Below, piece by piece: positions 18,604 through 26,766 of a stretch of 64,000 nt of DNA. The stretch is taken from positions 1 through 64,000 of the forward strand of contig CAAFUN010000093.1 of assembly GCA_900766195.1 (NCBI GenBank), written 5' to 3'. This DNA is from an uncultured Bacteroides sp. (GTDB taxonomy: Bacteria > Bacteroidota > Bacteroidia > Bacteroidales > Bacteroidaceae). The notes under the pieces are model-generated. The model ran no database searches and was not told the origin of the DNA. It saw nothing but the letters and a program-made list of their open reading frames with translations. A program made the position numbers and the translations under genes. The first letter of the stretch is position 1; every line of letters begins with the position of its first letter.

Positions 18604-20097
18604 TCACTTCCTAACAAAACGGTTGAGTATAGGTATTTGCCTAAGAGGAAAATCGTGCTTCACTACATAGGCTAGGAATACAAACAGTAATACAGTATGG
18701 TACAGCATTCTGAGGAAGAAATTCCCTACCGTAACATATTTAGATGCAATATACAGCACTGCCGCCAACAGTACATACTTACCTAAACCTTTTATATCAT
18801 AATTTATAGGATATTTTTTCTGCCCCATCCAATATGAAAGCAATGTAATCACAGCATACCCAGCTACCGAGGCCCAAGCCGAAGCTACATAACCATAAGT
18901 AGGAACCAATGTTATATTCATAATCAAAATAACGGCACAGCCTATAATAGAGAAGTAGGCTCCCCATTTTGTCTGATCAATCAACTTATACCAGAAAGAT
19001 AGATTGAAGTAAATCCCCTTAAGAATTTCGGCCCCCATCACAATAGCCACTACACTCAAGCCTTCCCAATACTGAGAATTAACCAGATGCCGCAAAATGT
19101 CCAGATAAAGCATCACAACTAAGAAGGCAAGCAAAGAGAATATCAGAAAATATTTCATAGCGGAAGCGTACATCTTCCGGTTATCTCCTTCACGGTTCTT
19201 ACCAAAAACAAAAGGCTCGTACGCATAGCGGAATGCCTGCGTAAACATAGCCATCACCATAGCCACCTTACTGGTAGCACTATATATACCAAGCTGCACC
19301 AACCCTTCTTGACGATCGGTAAACAGAAAGGGGTAAATCATTTTATCAATGGATTGGTTCAATACTCCTACCAACCCAAGTATCAGTATAGGGAATGAAT
19401 AATGCACCATACGTTTCATCAAAACCGGATCAATGCGATAGCGGAATCCTCTAAGTTCAGGAATAAAGAAAAAGGCCTGAATAGCTGATGTAGCCACATT
19501 AATGCCAAATATATAACCAACCATGTAGTGAGGATTGTAGAACCAGGAAACAGTATCCGGATAATGTTTGGCTAACCATGGACATACCAACAAGAAAAAC
19601 AGATTAAGCATAATGTTCAAGAAAATAGAGAACAGCTTAATTCCAGCAAACTTAATAGGACGCTTCTTATAACGCAAGAAAGCAAACGGTATGCTGAAGA
19701 AAGAATCGAGGGCAATAACTACAACAATCATCCCTACATATTCGGGATGATCAGTATATTCTAACATTGCAGACAACGGATGTATAAACGTGAAGCACAG
19801 CACAAGAAAGAGCAGTGAAAGTCCGCCAACATAAATCAGCGCATTGGCATACACCTTCATCGGATCTTCATCACTCTTATTAGCAAAGCGGAAGAAGCCG
19901 GTCTCCATTCCAAAAGTCAGAAGAATCATCATCAGTGCCGTAAAGGCATACATATTGGAGACTACTCCGTATTCTCCCGATGCAACAGATAGCACCGCCG
20001 TATGAAGTGGCACCAGCAGGTAATTGAGAAACTTACCTACAATACTGCTCATCCCATAGATAGCAGTGTCTTTTGCCAAAGATTTTAATCCAGCCAC
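18604..20097 (-). CDS. polysaccharide/oligosaccharide flippase (Wzx/MATE-like)
   Basis: A 497-residue integral membrane protein with about twelve to fourteen hydrophobic helices, starting after the SLAKDTAIYGMSSIVGKFLNYLLVP region typical of Bacteroidota polysaccharide transporters. It likely flips lipid-linked saccharides for LPS or capsule assembly. The start codon is GTG at 20097; no better ATG precedes the first conserved helix. It follows ruvB by 114 bp on the same strand, probably cotranscribed. No glycosyltransferases are nearby, so the glycan cannot be named. Confidence 0.88.
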   Translation of the reverse strand: MAGLKSLAKDTAIYGMSSIVGKFLNYLLVPLHTAVLSVASGEYGVVSNMYAFTALMMILLTFGMETGFFRFANKSDEDPMKVYANALIYVGGLSLLFLVLCFTFIHPLSAMLEYTDHPEYVGMIVVVIALDSFFSIPFAFLRYKKRPIKFAGIKLFSIFLNIMLNLFFLLVCPWLAKHYPDTVSWFYNPHYMVGYIFGINVATSAIQAFFFIPELRGFRYRIDPVLMKRMVHYSFPILILGLVGVLNQSIDKMIYPFLFTDRQEGLVQLGIYSATSKVAMVMAMFTQAFRYAYEPFVFGKNREGDNRKMYASAMKYFLIFSLLAFLVVMLYLDILRHLVNSQYWEGLSVVAIVMGAEILKGIYFNLSFWYKLIDQTKWGAYFSIIGCAVILIMNITLVPTYGYVASAWASVAGYAVITLLSYWMGQKKYPINYDIKGLGKYVLLAAVLYIASKYVTVGNFFLRMLYHTVLLFVFLAYVVKHDFPLRQIPILNRFVRK

Positions 20098-20211
20098 GTA
20101 ATTTTGTAATTAGTGTTTAGTGATAAGTGAATAGTATTCATATTATATCAATGCAATAAGTCGAGTGATCAGCTTTATAAATTATCGAGATTAGTAGTTC
20201 CTTTTGCACAA

Positions 20212-21246
20212 TTATTCATCACTAAACAATGTTTTTTGCGAATTGTATAAACTGCGCCCCAAGTGCTTATAAGCTAATTCAGTAACTTCTCGTCCTCGAG
20301 GAGTACGCTTTAAAAAACCTTCTTTAATAAGGAAGGGTTCATAGACTTCTTCTACTGTACCGGCATCTTCACCCAAGGCAGTAGCTATGGTAGTCAATCC
20401 CACCGGGCCACCTTTAAATTTATCGATAATAGTACAAAGTATCTTATTATCCACTTCATCAAGCCCGTACTTGTCTATGTTCAATGCCTCCAAAGCATAA
20501 TTGGCAATCTCCGTATCTATGCTGCCCGAACCTTTCACCTGAGCAAAATCACGAACACGGCGCAACAAAGCATTGGCTATACGTGGAGTACCTCGGCTTC
20601 GCGAAGCAATCTCAGCAGAAGCACGTGTAGAGCAAGGCACATTGAGTATCCCAGCCGAACGTCCAATGATACCGCTTAGTACATCATCGTCATAATATTC
20701 CAGATGCAAGTTAATGCCAAAGCGAGCACGCAAAGGTGCCGTAAGCAGTCCGCTACGTGTAGTAGCTCCCACAAGTGTAAAAGGATTTAAATCAATTTGA
20801 ATGCTACGGGCAGAAGGGCCTTTATCTATCATAATATCAATGCGGTAATCCTCCATAGCGGAATACAAATACTCCTCTACTACCGGCGAAAGACGGTGTA
20901 TTTCGTCAATAAACAATACATCATTCGCCTCTAAGCTGGTGAGTACTCCCGCCAAATCGCCCGGTTTATCAAGCACCGGACCGGAAGTTATCTTGAAGCC
21001 GACTCCCAACTCATTGGCTATAATATTGGAAAGCGTTGTCTTTCCTAGTCCGGGAGGGCCATGCAACAACACATGATCTAGTGCCTCACCACGCAACCGA
21101 GCCGCCTTAACAAAGATACGCAAGTTGTCCACCACTTTATCCTGCCCGCTAAAATCTTCGAAAGAAAGCGGACGTAAAGCGTTCTCAAAATCACGTTCAC
21201 GACTGGTCAGTTGATGATCCCGTATGTCAAAATTTTCATCTTCCAT
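20212..21246 (-). CDS. ruvB: Holliday junction branch-migration ATPase RuvB
   Basis: The motor of the RuvAB complex that moves Holliday junctions during recombinational repair. It is a 344-residue AAA+ protein with Walker A GPPGLGKTT, Walker B LFIDEIHRL, sensor GATTRSG, the arginine-finger region LRARFG, and the C-terminal winged helix ending in TPRGREVTELAY. The length is standard. Its promoter -7 element lies just upstream. Confidence 0.97.
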   Translation of the reverse strand: MEDENFDIRDHQLTSRERDFENALRPLSFEDFSGQDKVVDNLRIFVKAARLRGEALDHVLLHGPPGLGKTTLSNIIANELGVGFKITSGPVLDKPGDLAGVLTSLEANDVLFIDEIHRLSPVVEEYLYSAMEDYRIDIMIDKGPSARSIQIDLNPFTLVGATTRSGLLTAPLRARFGINLHLEYYDDDVLSGIIGRSAGILNVPCSTRASAEIASRSRGTPRIANALLRRVRDFAQVKGSGSIDTEIANYALEALNIDKYGLDEVDNKILCTIIDKFKGGPVGLTTIATALGEDAGTVEEVYEPFLIKEGFLKRTPRGREVTELAYKHLGRSLYNSQKTLFSDE

Positions 21247-21268
21247 TCATTATTTTCATATTCACGCC

Positions 21269-21277
21269 GCAAAGATA
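21269..21277 (-). promoter_or_regulatory. -7 promoter element for ruvB
   Basis: TATCTTTGC on the minus strand, 23 bp before the ruvB ATG. Confidence 0.65.
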
Positions 21278-21392
21278 TATATTTAAGCATAGATAACAGG
21301 GCATACATCTGCTAAAGAATAAGAAAAGCATTGTTTAAAGTCTGTTCGTATAAAATCTATACCCCAATTTTATTCATGCTCCATATATCATG

Positions 21393-22163
21393 TCAACGTT
21401 TCATAAATTCTTTTCGTTCATCATCAGGAAACTTCTCTATGGCATACCGTAACATAGTACGTGGCATCACCTTGCAATGCTTCTCTAAAAACTGTACTAG
21501 TAAATCTTTATCACGCTTACCCATCTCGCGCAACATCCATCCTACAGCTTTTTGCATAAGGTCATGTTGATGATGAAGAAGACGTTCGGATAATGCAAGA
21601 GTATCCATGAATTCACGGTTCCGAATAAGGGTATAGGTAGACAGTACAGCGATACGCTGATCCCAAAGCAAAGAACTATCAGCCAATTTATAAAGTATAT
21701 CACGAGGCTTGTCTTTCAAATATTCACCCACAATATTAGGTGCAGATAAATCTACCAAATCCCAATTGTTTATACGTGAAGTGTTGGCAAGATAGAAATC
21801 AAAGATATGCTTTTTATCCTTTTCATCGCTTTTTTTAAAACGCTCTACCAACATAAGCAAAGCACACAACCGACATTCATGCCATTCACTTTGCAAAAGT
21901 TCTGCCATCACTTCAAACGGTTTATCCTTATGCCGTTTTGCAACCAAACGTGTATTGGGCACTACAATGCCGAGAAATTTATCTCCCTCTCCATATTGTC
22001 CCTTGCCTGTTTTAAAAAAGTTAGGCAGATATTCCCGCTTCACCGGGTCAATATATTGTTCCAACTCATTTTTAATCCGTGTAATGATCTGTGTTGTATC
22101 TTCCCTTGAAAGTACTGCTTCCAAGGTAATGGAATCTACTACATTTTCTTTCTTCTTTACCAT
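21393..22163 (-). CDS. AlkD-like DNA alkylation repair protein
   Basis: A HEAT-repeat DNA glycosylase family member that would remove N3- and N7-alkylated purines. Its 256 residues are mostly helical. The family landmarks RINNWDLVDLSAPNIVG (conserved Trp and Asp in the DNA-lesion cleft), DQRIAVLST and LMQKAVGWMLREMGKRD are all visible. A basic N-terminal stretch precedes the domain. It is monocistronic with its own -7 element at 22207-22214. Confidence 0.93.
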   Translation of the reverse strand: MVKKKENVVDSITLEAVLSREDTTQIITRIKNELEQYIDPVKREYLPNFFKTGKGQYGEGDKFLGIVVPNTRLVAKRHKDKPFEVMAELLQSEWHECRLCALLMLVERFKKSDEKDKKHIFDFYLANTSRINNWDLVDLSAPNIVGEYLKDKPRDILYKLADSSLLWDQRIAVLSTYTLIRNREFMDTLALSERLLHHQHDLMQKAVGWMLREMGKRDKDLLVQFLEKHCKVMPRTMLRYAIEKFPDDERKEFMKR

Positions 22164-22206
22164 TCGTCATTTGATTTACACAGATTTGAATTTATCTGCT
22201 AGCGTA

Positions 22207-22214
22207 CAAAAATA
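22207..22214 (-). promoter_or_regulatory. -7 promoter element for the AlkD-like gene
   Basis: TATTTTTG on the minus strand, 44 bp before the ATG. Confidence 0.55.
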
Positions 22215-22247
22215 CGATATTTATATATAAGGAATCACTACTGTTCA

Positions 22248-22648
22248 CTAAAAAAGTGAGCGGTTAAAAATTAAATAAAATTGGTTCACTAGAACCGCTT
22301 CGTTCTTTGTCATATTTGAAATTAGCTTTATTGAATAGGTTATTAGGTCAGTTTTATCCGTAAATGAGATACTAAGGATTTGCAGGACTTTATATGTCGA
22401 CCGGCTTAGTTTTAGGCTATTCTGAACTATTGCGACTAGGCAATATCCAATAATTACAGAATAGACTTGTATGTGAACTGTATTTTCGATATTGCTCAGA
22501 ATTTCTTTGTTTTAAGATGTTGTTTGAACTATTTGAAAAACAGTGCAACTTACCATTTCTTTTTATAGAGTTCAGTAACTTGTAAAGGCAATAAAGACAA
22601 GACATTAGCGAGAAACGTGAACTTGCATTTTTGCTCTTTATCCCAATA
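22248..22648 (-). mobile_element. degenerate C-terminal part of an IS4-family transposase
   Basis: Reading the minus strand across stops and one frameshift gives, in order, YWDKEQKCKFTFLANVL, PLQVTELYKKKW, VALFFK (stop) FKQHLKTKKF, then after a frameshift NIENTVHIQVYSVIIGYCLVAI and LKLSRSTYKVLQILSISFTDKT, ending at the stop at 22248. This follows the conserved end of IS4-type DDE transposases: LYKxRWxxELFFKWIKQ with the catalytic Glu, then SENAVxIQIYxAIxxYCLVA. Two in-frame stops, a frameshift and a missing N-terminal half make it dead. The rest of the gap up to 22999 shows no recognisable gene. Intact IS ends were not found. Confidence 0.72.
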
Positions 22649-22999
22649 GCAGACCTTGCGTATTAAACAGAGGCATCAATGATTCAATGAGAGTATTGAC
22701 TACACAATACCAATAATCTGCTTTTATCTGCCACTTTTCAGTTTTATTTATTTACGAGTAAACAAGCACTCATATACAGCAATGAATTATTGATTACTAT
22801 GAAAATTATGCAGGTGATTAGAAAAGAATAGTAATGGGAAAATGAGGGAAACGGTAGTGTAATTATCCTTCTGAGGTAAACATGTGAGTAGATTAAGTAT
22901 GGACTAACTAAAAAGATCAAAAAATTTCCCCTCAACAGACAACTATAGGAGAAATTGTTGTAGAGAATTCTTTCTTTTTAATCAGCCCATATCTAATAT

Positions 23000-24088
23000 T
23001 TATCCTATTATCCATTTACTGCCTGGAATGAATGAGATAAGTTTTGTTGTTATGAAGCAACAGATAAATGTGCTTATCGCAATACATGGTATGGAAGCAA
23101 CAGTTGGCAATTCAAGATTATGCTTGAACACTATAACCCATAATCCAAGCCAGAAAATGTGCATGAGGTACATACCATAGCTAAGTTTTGACATTTCTGT
23201 TATAAACCGTGGAGGATTTGCTGTGTTTATACATGTAAAAACAAGAAATGTGCCTGCCGTGAGCAGTACGCAGTTGATGGTACAGAACGCCCATCCAATT
23301 TCTATTTTAGGTGTAACCAAAATCTCGCCGGGTATAGCCTGAACGTAAAAAGAATAGATGGTTAATGCAGCTCCGATAATCATTGAAACAAGTCCTACAG
23401 TGAAACGTTTGGAGCGCTTCCATGTAAGATGCACACGTATATAATGTGCCAGTACAAGATAGCCTAAATAGCCGGAGAAATACCACAACATGTGATATTC
23501 ATTCCAAAAGCATTGTCCCCACACGTCACCAAAGAAACGGTTAAGATAAGGCATGCATGTTGATAGCAAGAACAGACCAATAAAGAAACGTTCCTCTTTC
23601 GCTGAGACTTTACTGAGCCAAGGTGATATAATGGGTATGAATAAATAAAGACTGATCAAGGGGTACATAAACCATAAATGTCCCGCCAGTGTTGGAAAGT
23701 TCAGTAATATCCGCGATAGATCAGTCAATGATGTCTCTTCATCTATCTGCCCCCACAGCATTGGTAGGGTACTGTATAACATCATAAATATGAAAAATGG
23801 AGGTAGGATACGAGTAAAACGCTGACGATAGAATTGCCATGTAGTCTGCCCTTCTTTCATCGGAACAAGAAGGAAGGCAGAAACAATCATGAACAATGGT
23901 ACTGCCATACGCGAGAAACCATCATATACAGCTACCCATAAGCGGTCTGCTTCACTGGATAAATAAGACTGCGGCCCTACCATATCTGTAGCTCCGGCAG
24001 CACCATAAAAATTCTCACTAGCGTGAACAAGCATGACAAGAAAGCATGCAAAAACACGTACATAATCTAAAAAAACAATACGCTTCAT
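23000..24088 (-). CDS. acyltransferase family 3 membrane protein
   Basis: A 362-residue integral membrane O-acyltransferase of the OafA/WecH type, which acylates a surface sugar or small molecule. About ten helices are visible. The N-terminal block FLDYVRVFACFLVMLVHAS contains the catalytic-type His at the end of helix 1. The YRQRFTRILPPFF motif with its Arg pair and GHLWFMYPLISLYL are also typical of the family. The acceptor is unknown. It is a single gene flanked by relics on both sides, so it may have arrived by, or survived, rearrangement. Confidence 0.9.
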   Translation of the reverse strand: MKRIVFLDYVRVFACFLVMLVHASENFYGAAGATDMVGPQSYLSSEADRLWVAVYDGFSRMAVPLFMIVSAFLLVPMKEGQTTWQFYRQRFTRILPPFFIFMMLYSTLPMLWGQIDEETSLTDLSRILLNFPTLAGHLWFMYPLISLYLFIPIISPWLSKVSAKEERFFIGLFLLSTCMPYLNRFFGDVWGQCFWNEYHMLWYFSGYLGYLVLAHYIRVHLTWKRSKRFTVGLVSMIIGAALTIYSFYVQAIPGEILVTPKIEIGWAFCTINCVLLTAGTFLVFTCINTANPPRFITEMSKLSYGMYLMHIFWLGLWVIVFKHNLELPTVASIPCIAISTFICCFITTKLISFIPGSKWIIG

Positions 24089-24110
24089 TTTCTGTTTGAG
24101 TTTTTATTAA

Positions 24111-24383
24111 TTAAATAATTTCAGCTTTGTCGCTTTACTTTCTGCAAAAATAACAAAAAACTGGAATATTAAGAACAGACAAAGTAAAGAAGAAATCTCT
24201 AAAGTAAAGATAGAATTCTTTACCAACATTGCGCACGAAAAGTGTACACCTATAACTTTGATATGGCGCCGCATAATTATACTCTCAATTCCAGACCTAC
24301 CAAAAGAAAATCTAGTTACAAAGGAAAAGAATACAGACAGGTTGTTAGTCCTGATCAACCTATTATTGATTCCCAAAAGATAA
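24111..24383 (+). pseudogene. relic of a hybrid two-component sensor (HisKA domain)
   Basis: The plus-strand frame open from 24111 to the TAA at 24381 reads RQSKEEISKVKIEFFTNIAH, then EKCTPITLI, then DLPKE and KNTDRLLVLINLLLIPKR. This is the dimerisation and phosphoacceptor region of a Bacteroides HTCS. The intact HTCS in this window has NVAHEIRTPLTLIKSPLENV and NTNRLLDLVNQLLDFRK at the same places. The phosphoacceptor His codon is at 24234-24236, but Ile-Arg after His-Glu has become Lys-Cys. No sensor, ATPase, receiver or AraC part remains nearby. The rest of the gap to 24599 shows nothing else. Confidence 0.75.
24144..24152 (-). promoter_or_regulatory. -7 promoter element for the acyltransferase gene
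   Basis: TATTTTTGC on the minus strand, 56 bp before the ATG. It lies inside the plus-strand histidine-kinase relic. Confidence 0.5.
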
Positions 24384-24580
24384 AATCGAAAGCATTCACT
24401 TTATTACTAATTGTCGCATATTCATCATATTGTTATTAGCTTGGTACAAAAGTATGCCAAACAGTACAATTAGTGTAACTCTATTCTTTCAAAAAAGAAT
24501 GTTAACCATCCAAACAGCAAGTAGCACACTCAATAAATGCAATTATCTTCCATTTAGCATGTTAAATGGAAAGATATTCC

Positions 24581-24588
24581 TACTTTTG
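24581..24588 (+). promoter_or_regulatory. -7 promoter element for the SpmAB-like gene
   Basis: TACTTTTG ends 12 bp before the ATG at 24600. The leader would be very short, which favours the in-frame ATG at 24612 as the true start. Confidence 0.45.
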
Positions 24589-24599
24589 CATCAAAATCA

Positions 24600-25844
24600 A
24601 TGCATTATTTTATGGTTTTAAATTACATTTGGGTAGCATTCTTCGTTATAGCTTTCATCGTGGCACTTTGCAAGCTCTTTTTTATGGGAGATACGGAGAT
24701 ATTTACGCAGCTCGTAAATTCCACTTTTAGCTCTTCGAAAACAGCATTCGAGATATCATTAGGCCTTACAGGTATTCTTTCATTCTGGCTAGGTATCATG
24801 AAGATAGGTGAAAACAGTGGCATGATTAATGCACTTTCCCATTGGCTGAGTCCTTTGTTTTGCCGCCTTTTCCCCGATATACCTAAGGGACATCCCGTAA
24901 TGGGTTCCATTTTCATGAATCTTTCTGCAAACATGCTAGGATTAGACAATGCCGCCACCCCAATGGGACTGAAGGCTATGAAGGAACTGCAGGAACTTAA
25001 TCCGAAGAAAGACACGGCAAGTAACCCGATGATAATGTTCTTGGTGATGAACACATCCTGCCTCATCCTTATCCCCGTCAGCATAATGATGTACCGTGCG
25101 CAGATGGGAGCAGCCCAGCCCACAGACATCTTTATCCCTACTCTACTGACCAATGCCACCGCATCAATTGCAGGTATCACGACTGTCAGCATAGTACAAC
25201 GCATTAATCTACTCAACAAGCCAGTCCTCATTTTTGCCGGATGTATCAGCCTCCTTTTTGCCACATTAGTCAGTTTGTTCCTTTATATCGGCCGCGACCA
25301 ATTAGGCACCTACTCCACATTGGCTGCAAATATCATTTTATTCTCCATCATTTTACTATTCATCTGTTGGGGCCTGTGGAAGAAAATCAATGTATATGAT
25401 TCTTTTGTAACTGGTGCCAAAGAAGGGTTTAATACAGCGGTACGGATCATTCCCTACCTCGTTGCCTTTCTCGTGGGAATTGCCGTATTCCGCGCATCCG
25501 GGGCAATGGATATTCTGGTAAATAGCATCGGCTGGATAGTAAGCCTATTTGGTTTGGACACCAGCTTTGTAGGAGCTCTGCCCACGGCATTAATGAAGAC
25601 ACTAAGCGGTAGCGGTGCCAACGGCTTAATGATTGACGCCATGAAGCAATATGGCCCGGACTCTTTTGTTGGTAGAATGAGCTGTGTGGCCCGTGGAGCA
25701 TCTGATACAACCTTTTACGTACTGGCAGTTTATTTTGGCAGTATAGGCATCAGCAAAACCCGTAATGCGGTGACTTGCGGTCTGATAGCCGACCTTACCG
25801 GAGTTATTGCAGCAATCATCATGAGCTATTTGTTTTTTTATTAA
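24600..25844 (+). CDS. fused SpmA-SpmB-like membrane protein (nucleoside recognition/gate domain)
   Basis: A 414-residue membrane protein joining two Gate domains that are separate proteins, SpmA and SpmB, in spore-formers. The N-terminal half contains MNLSANMLGLDNAATPMGLKAM, the SpmA signature with its conserved Asn and Asp. The C-terminal half has ALPTALMKTLSGSGANG and ARGASDTTFYVLAVYFGSIG, the SpmB signature. Around eight helices are visible. The role in a non-sporulating organism is unknown; transport of a small solute is a guess. The ATG at 24612 may be the real start. Confidence 0.88.
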   Translation: MHYFMVLNYIWVAFFVIAFIVALCKLFFMGDTEIFTQLVNSTFSSSKTAFEISLGLTGILSFWLGIMKIGENSGMINALSHWLSPLFCRLFPDIPKGHPVMGSIFMNLSANMLGLDNAATPMGLKAMKELQELNPKKDTASNPMIMFLVMNTSCLILIPVSIMMYRAQMGAAQPTDIFIPTLLTNATASIAGITTVSIVQRINLLNKPVLIFAGCISLLFATLVSLFLYIGRDQLGTYSTLAANIILFSIILLFICWGLWKKINVYDSFVTGAKEGFNTAVRIIPYLVAFLVGIAVFRASGAMDILVNSIGWIVSLFGLDTSFVGALPTALMKTLSGSGANGLMIDAMKQYGPDSFVGRMSCVARGASDTTFYVLAVYFGSIGISKTRNAVTCGLIADLTGVIAAIIMSYLFFY

Positions 25845-25923
25845 AAACTTCGATTATGAAACAATACCAAGAAGTTTTCAAAATAGATGAATGGAAATAG
25901 AAAACTAATATACCCACTTTACT

Positions 25924-26337
25924 ATGATAAGTTATCAAACAGATGGTGTAAAAATGCCCATCATAAAAAAACGTGAAATAACAGCATGGATAAAATCTGT
26001 TGCTGAGAGTTATGGAAAGAAAGCAGCTGACATCGCCTACGTATTCTGCTCAGACGAGAAAATTCTTGAAGTAAACCGTGAATATCTGCAACACGATTAT
26101 TATACGGATATCATTACTTTTGATTATTGCGAAGGCAATCGCCTGTCTGGCGACCTATTCATTAGCCTTGATACCGTTCGTACTAATGCCGAACAATTCT
26201 GTAGTACGTATGACAATGAACTTCGTCGGGTCATTATCCACGGTATATTGCATCTCTGTGGCATCAACGATAAAGGGCCCGGTGAACGGAAAATCATGGA
26301 AGCCGCAGAAAACAAGGCTTTAGCAATGCTGAAATAA
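25924..26337 (+). CDS. ybeY: endoribonuclease YbeY, rRNA maturation factor
   Basis: YbeY is a zinc-dependent RNase needed for 16S rRNA 3-prime processing and ribosome quality control. The 137-residue protein has the metal motif HGILHLCG followed by INDKGPGE. The third His of the usual HGxLHLxGxDH is replaced by Asp, as is common in Bacteroidota, so Asp may act as the third ligand. It starts 79 bp after the SpmAB-like gene and is probably cotranscribed with it. Confidence 0.93.
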   Translation: MISYQTDGVKMPIIKKREITAWIKSVAESYGKKAADIAYVFCSDEKILEVNREYLQHDYYTDIITFDYCEGNRLSGDLFISLDTVRTNAEQFCSTYDNELRRVIIHGILHLCGINDKGPGERKIMEAAENKALAMLK

Positions 26338-26766
26338 ACAGTTCTGTATTCTTCACAAAGAATATACAAAGAAGGGAATAGAACCATAAACGGGTCATCT
26401 GTTTCCTATTGCTAACATGAACAATCCAATATTCTCTTCAGCATGCCTGTAGATCACTGAAGATACAACTGGAGGACGATAAGGCCGAATCATTACTAAA
26501 GGATTTCTGCTACCGATGTAGGATCGCCCTTTCCCGTGAGCATACACTTCCGAAACTCAATGAGCCTTGTAGTAGTCTAATTGAGAGTTTCCTATCGTAG
26601 ACAAACCTTGCGGTAAATACTCTTAATAACAGAATGACCTGCCATATATCACTATTTTAGGGTAGCAAGATATAATGGGCCGCAGAACGCGACCCATTTC
26701 TAAGAATACCTATCTGCCGGAACAAATAAAAGCCAACACGATGCACAGTTTGAGACCGTACAAATC
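26338..26766 (+). other. intergenic region with an unassigned open frame
   Basis: No standard gene starts here. A 59-codon frame without an ATG is open from 26421 to the TAG at 26598-26600. Its reading (for example LEDDKAESLLKDF and REHTLPKLNEP) looks protein-like but matches no family I recognise. It may be the 3-prime end of a decayed gene. Confidence 0.3.

Noticed and set aside
22417..22605. 62-codon minus-strand frame in the gap after the AlkD-like gene
   Set aside because: It is an out-of-frame reading of the IS4 transposase relic; the relic frame explains the region better.
22652..22741. Open minus-strand stretch upstream of the IS4 relic
   Set aside because: It reads KWQIKADYWYCVVN without matching any family I know and is too short to call.
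24107..24376. 89-codon minus-strand frame before the acyltransferase
   Set aside because: It is antisense to the HTCS relic, whose reading matches a known domain.
24242..24439. 65-codon plus-strand frame overlapping the same region
   Set aside because: It is out of frame with the HisKA relic and has no recognisable motif.
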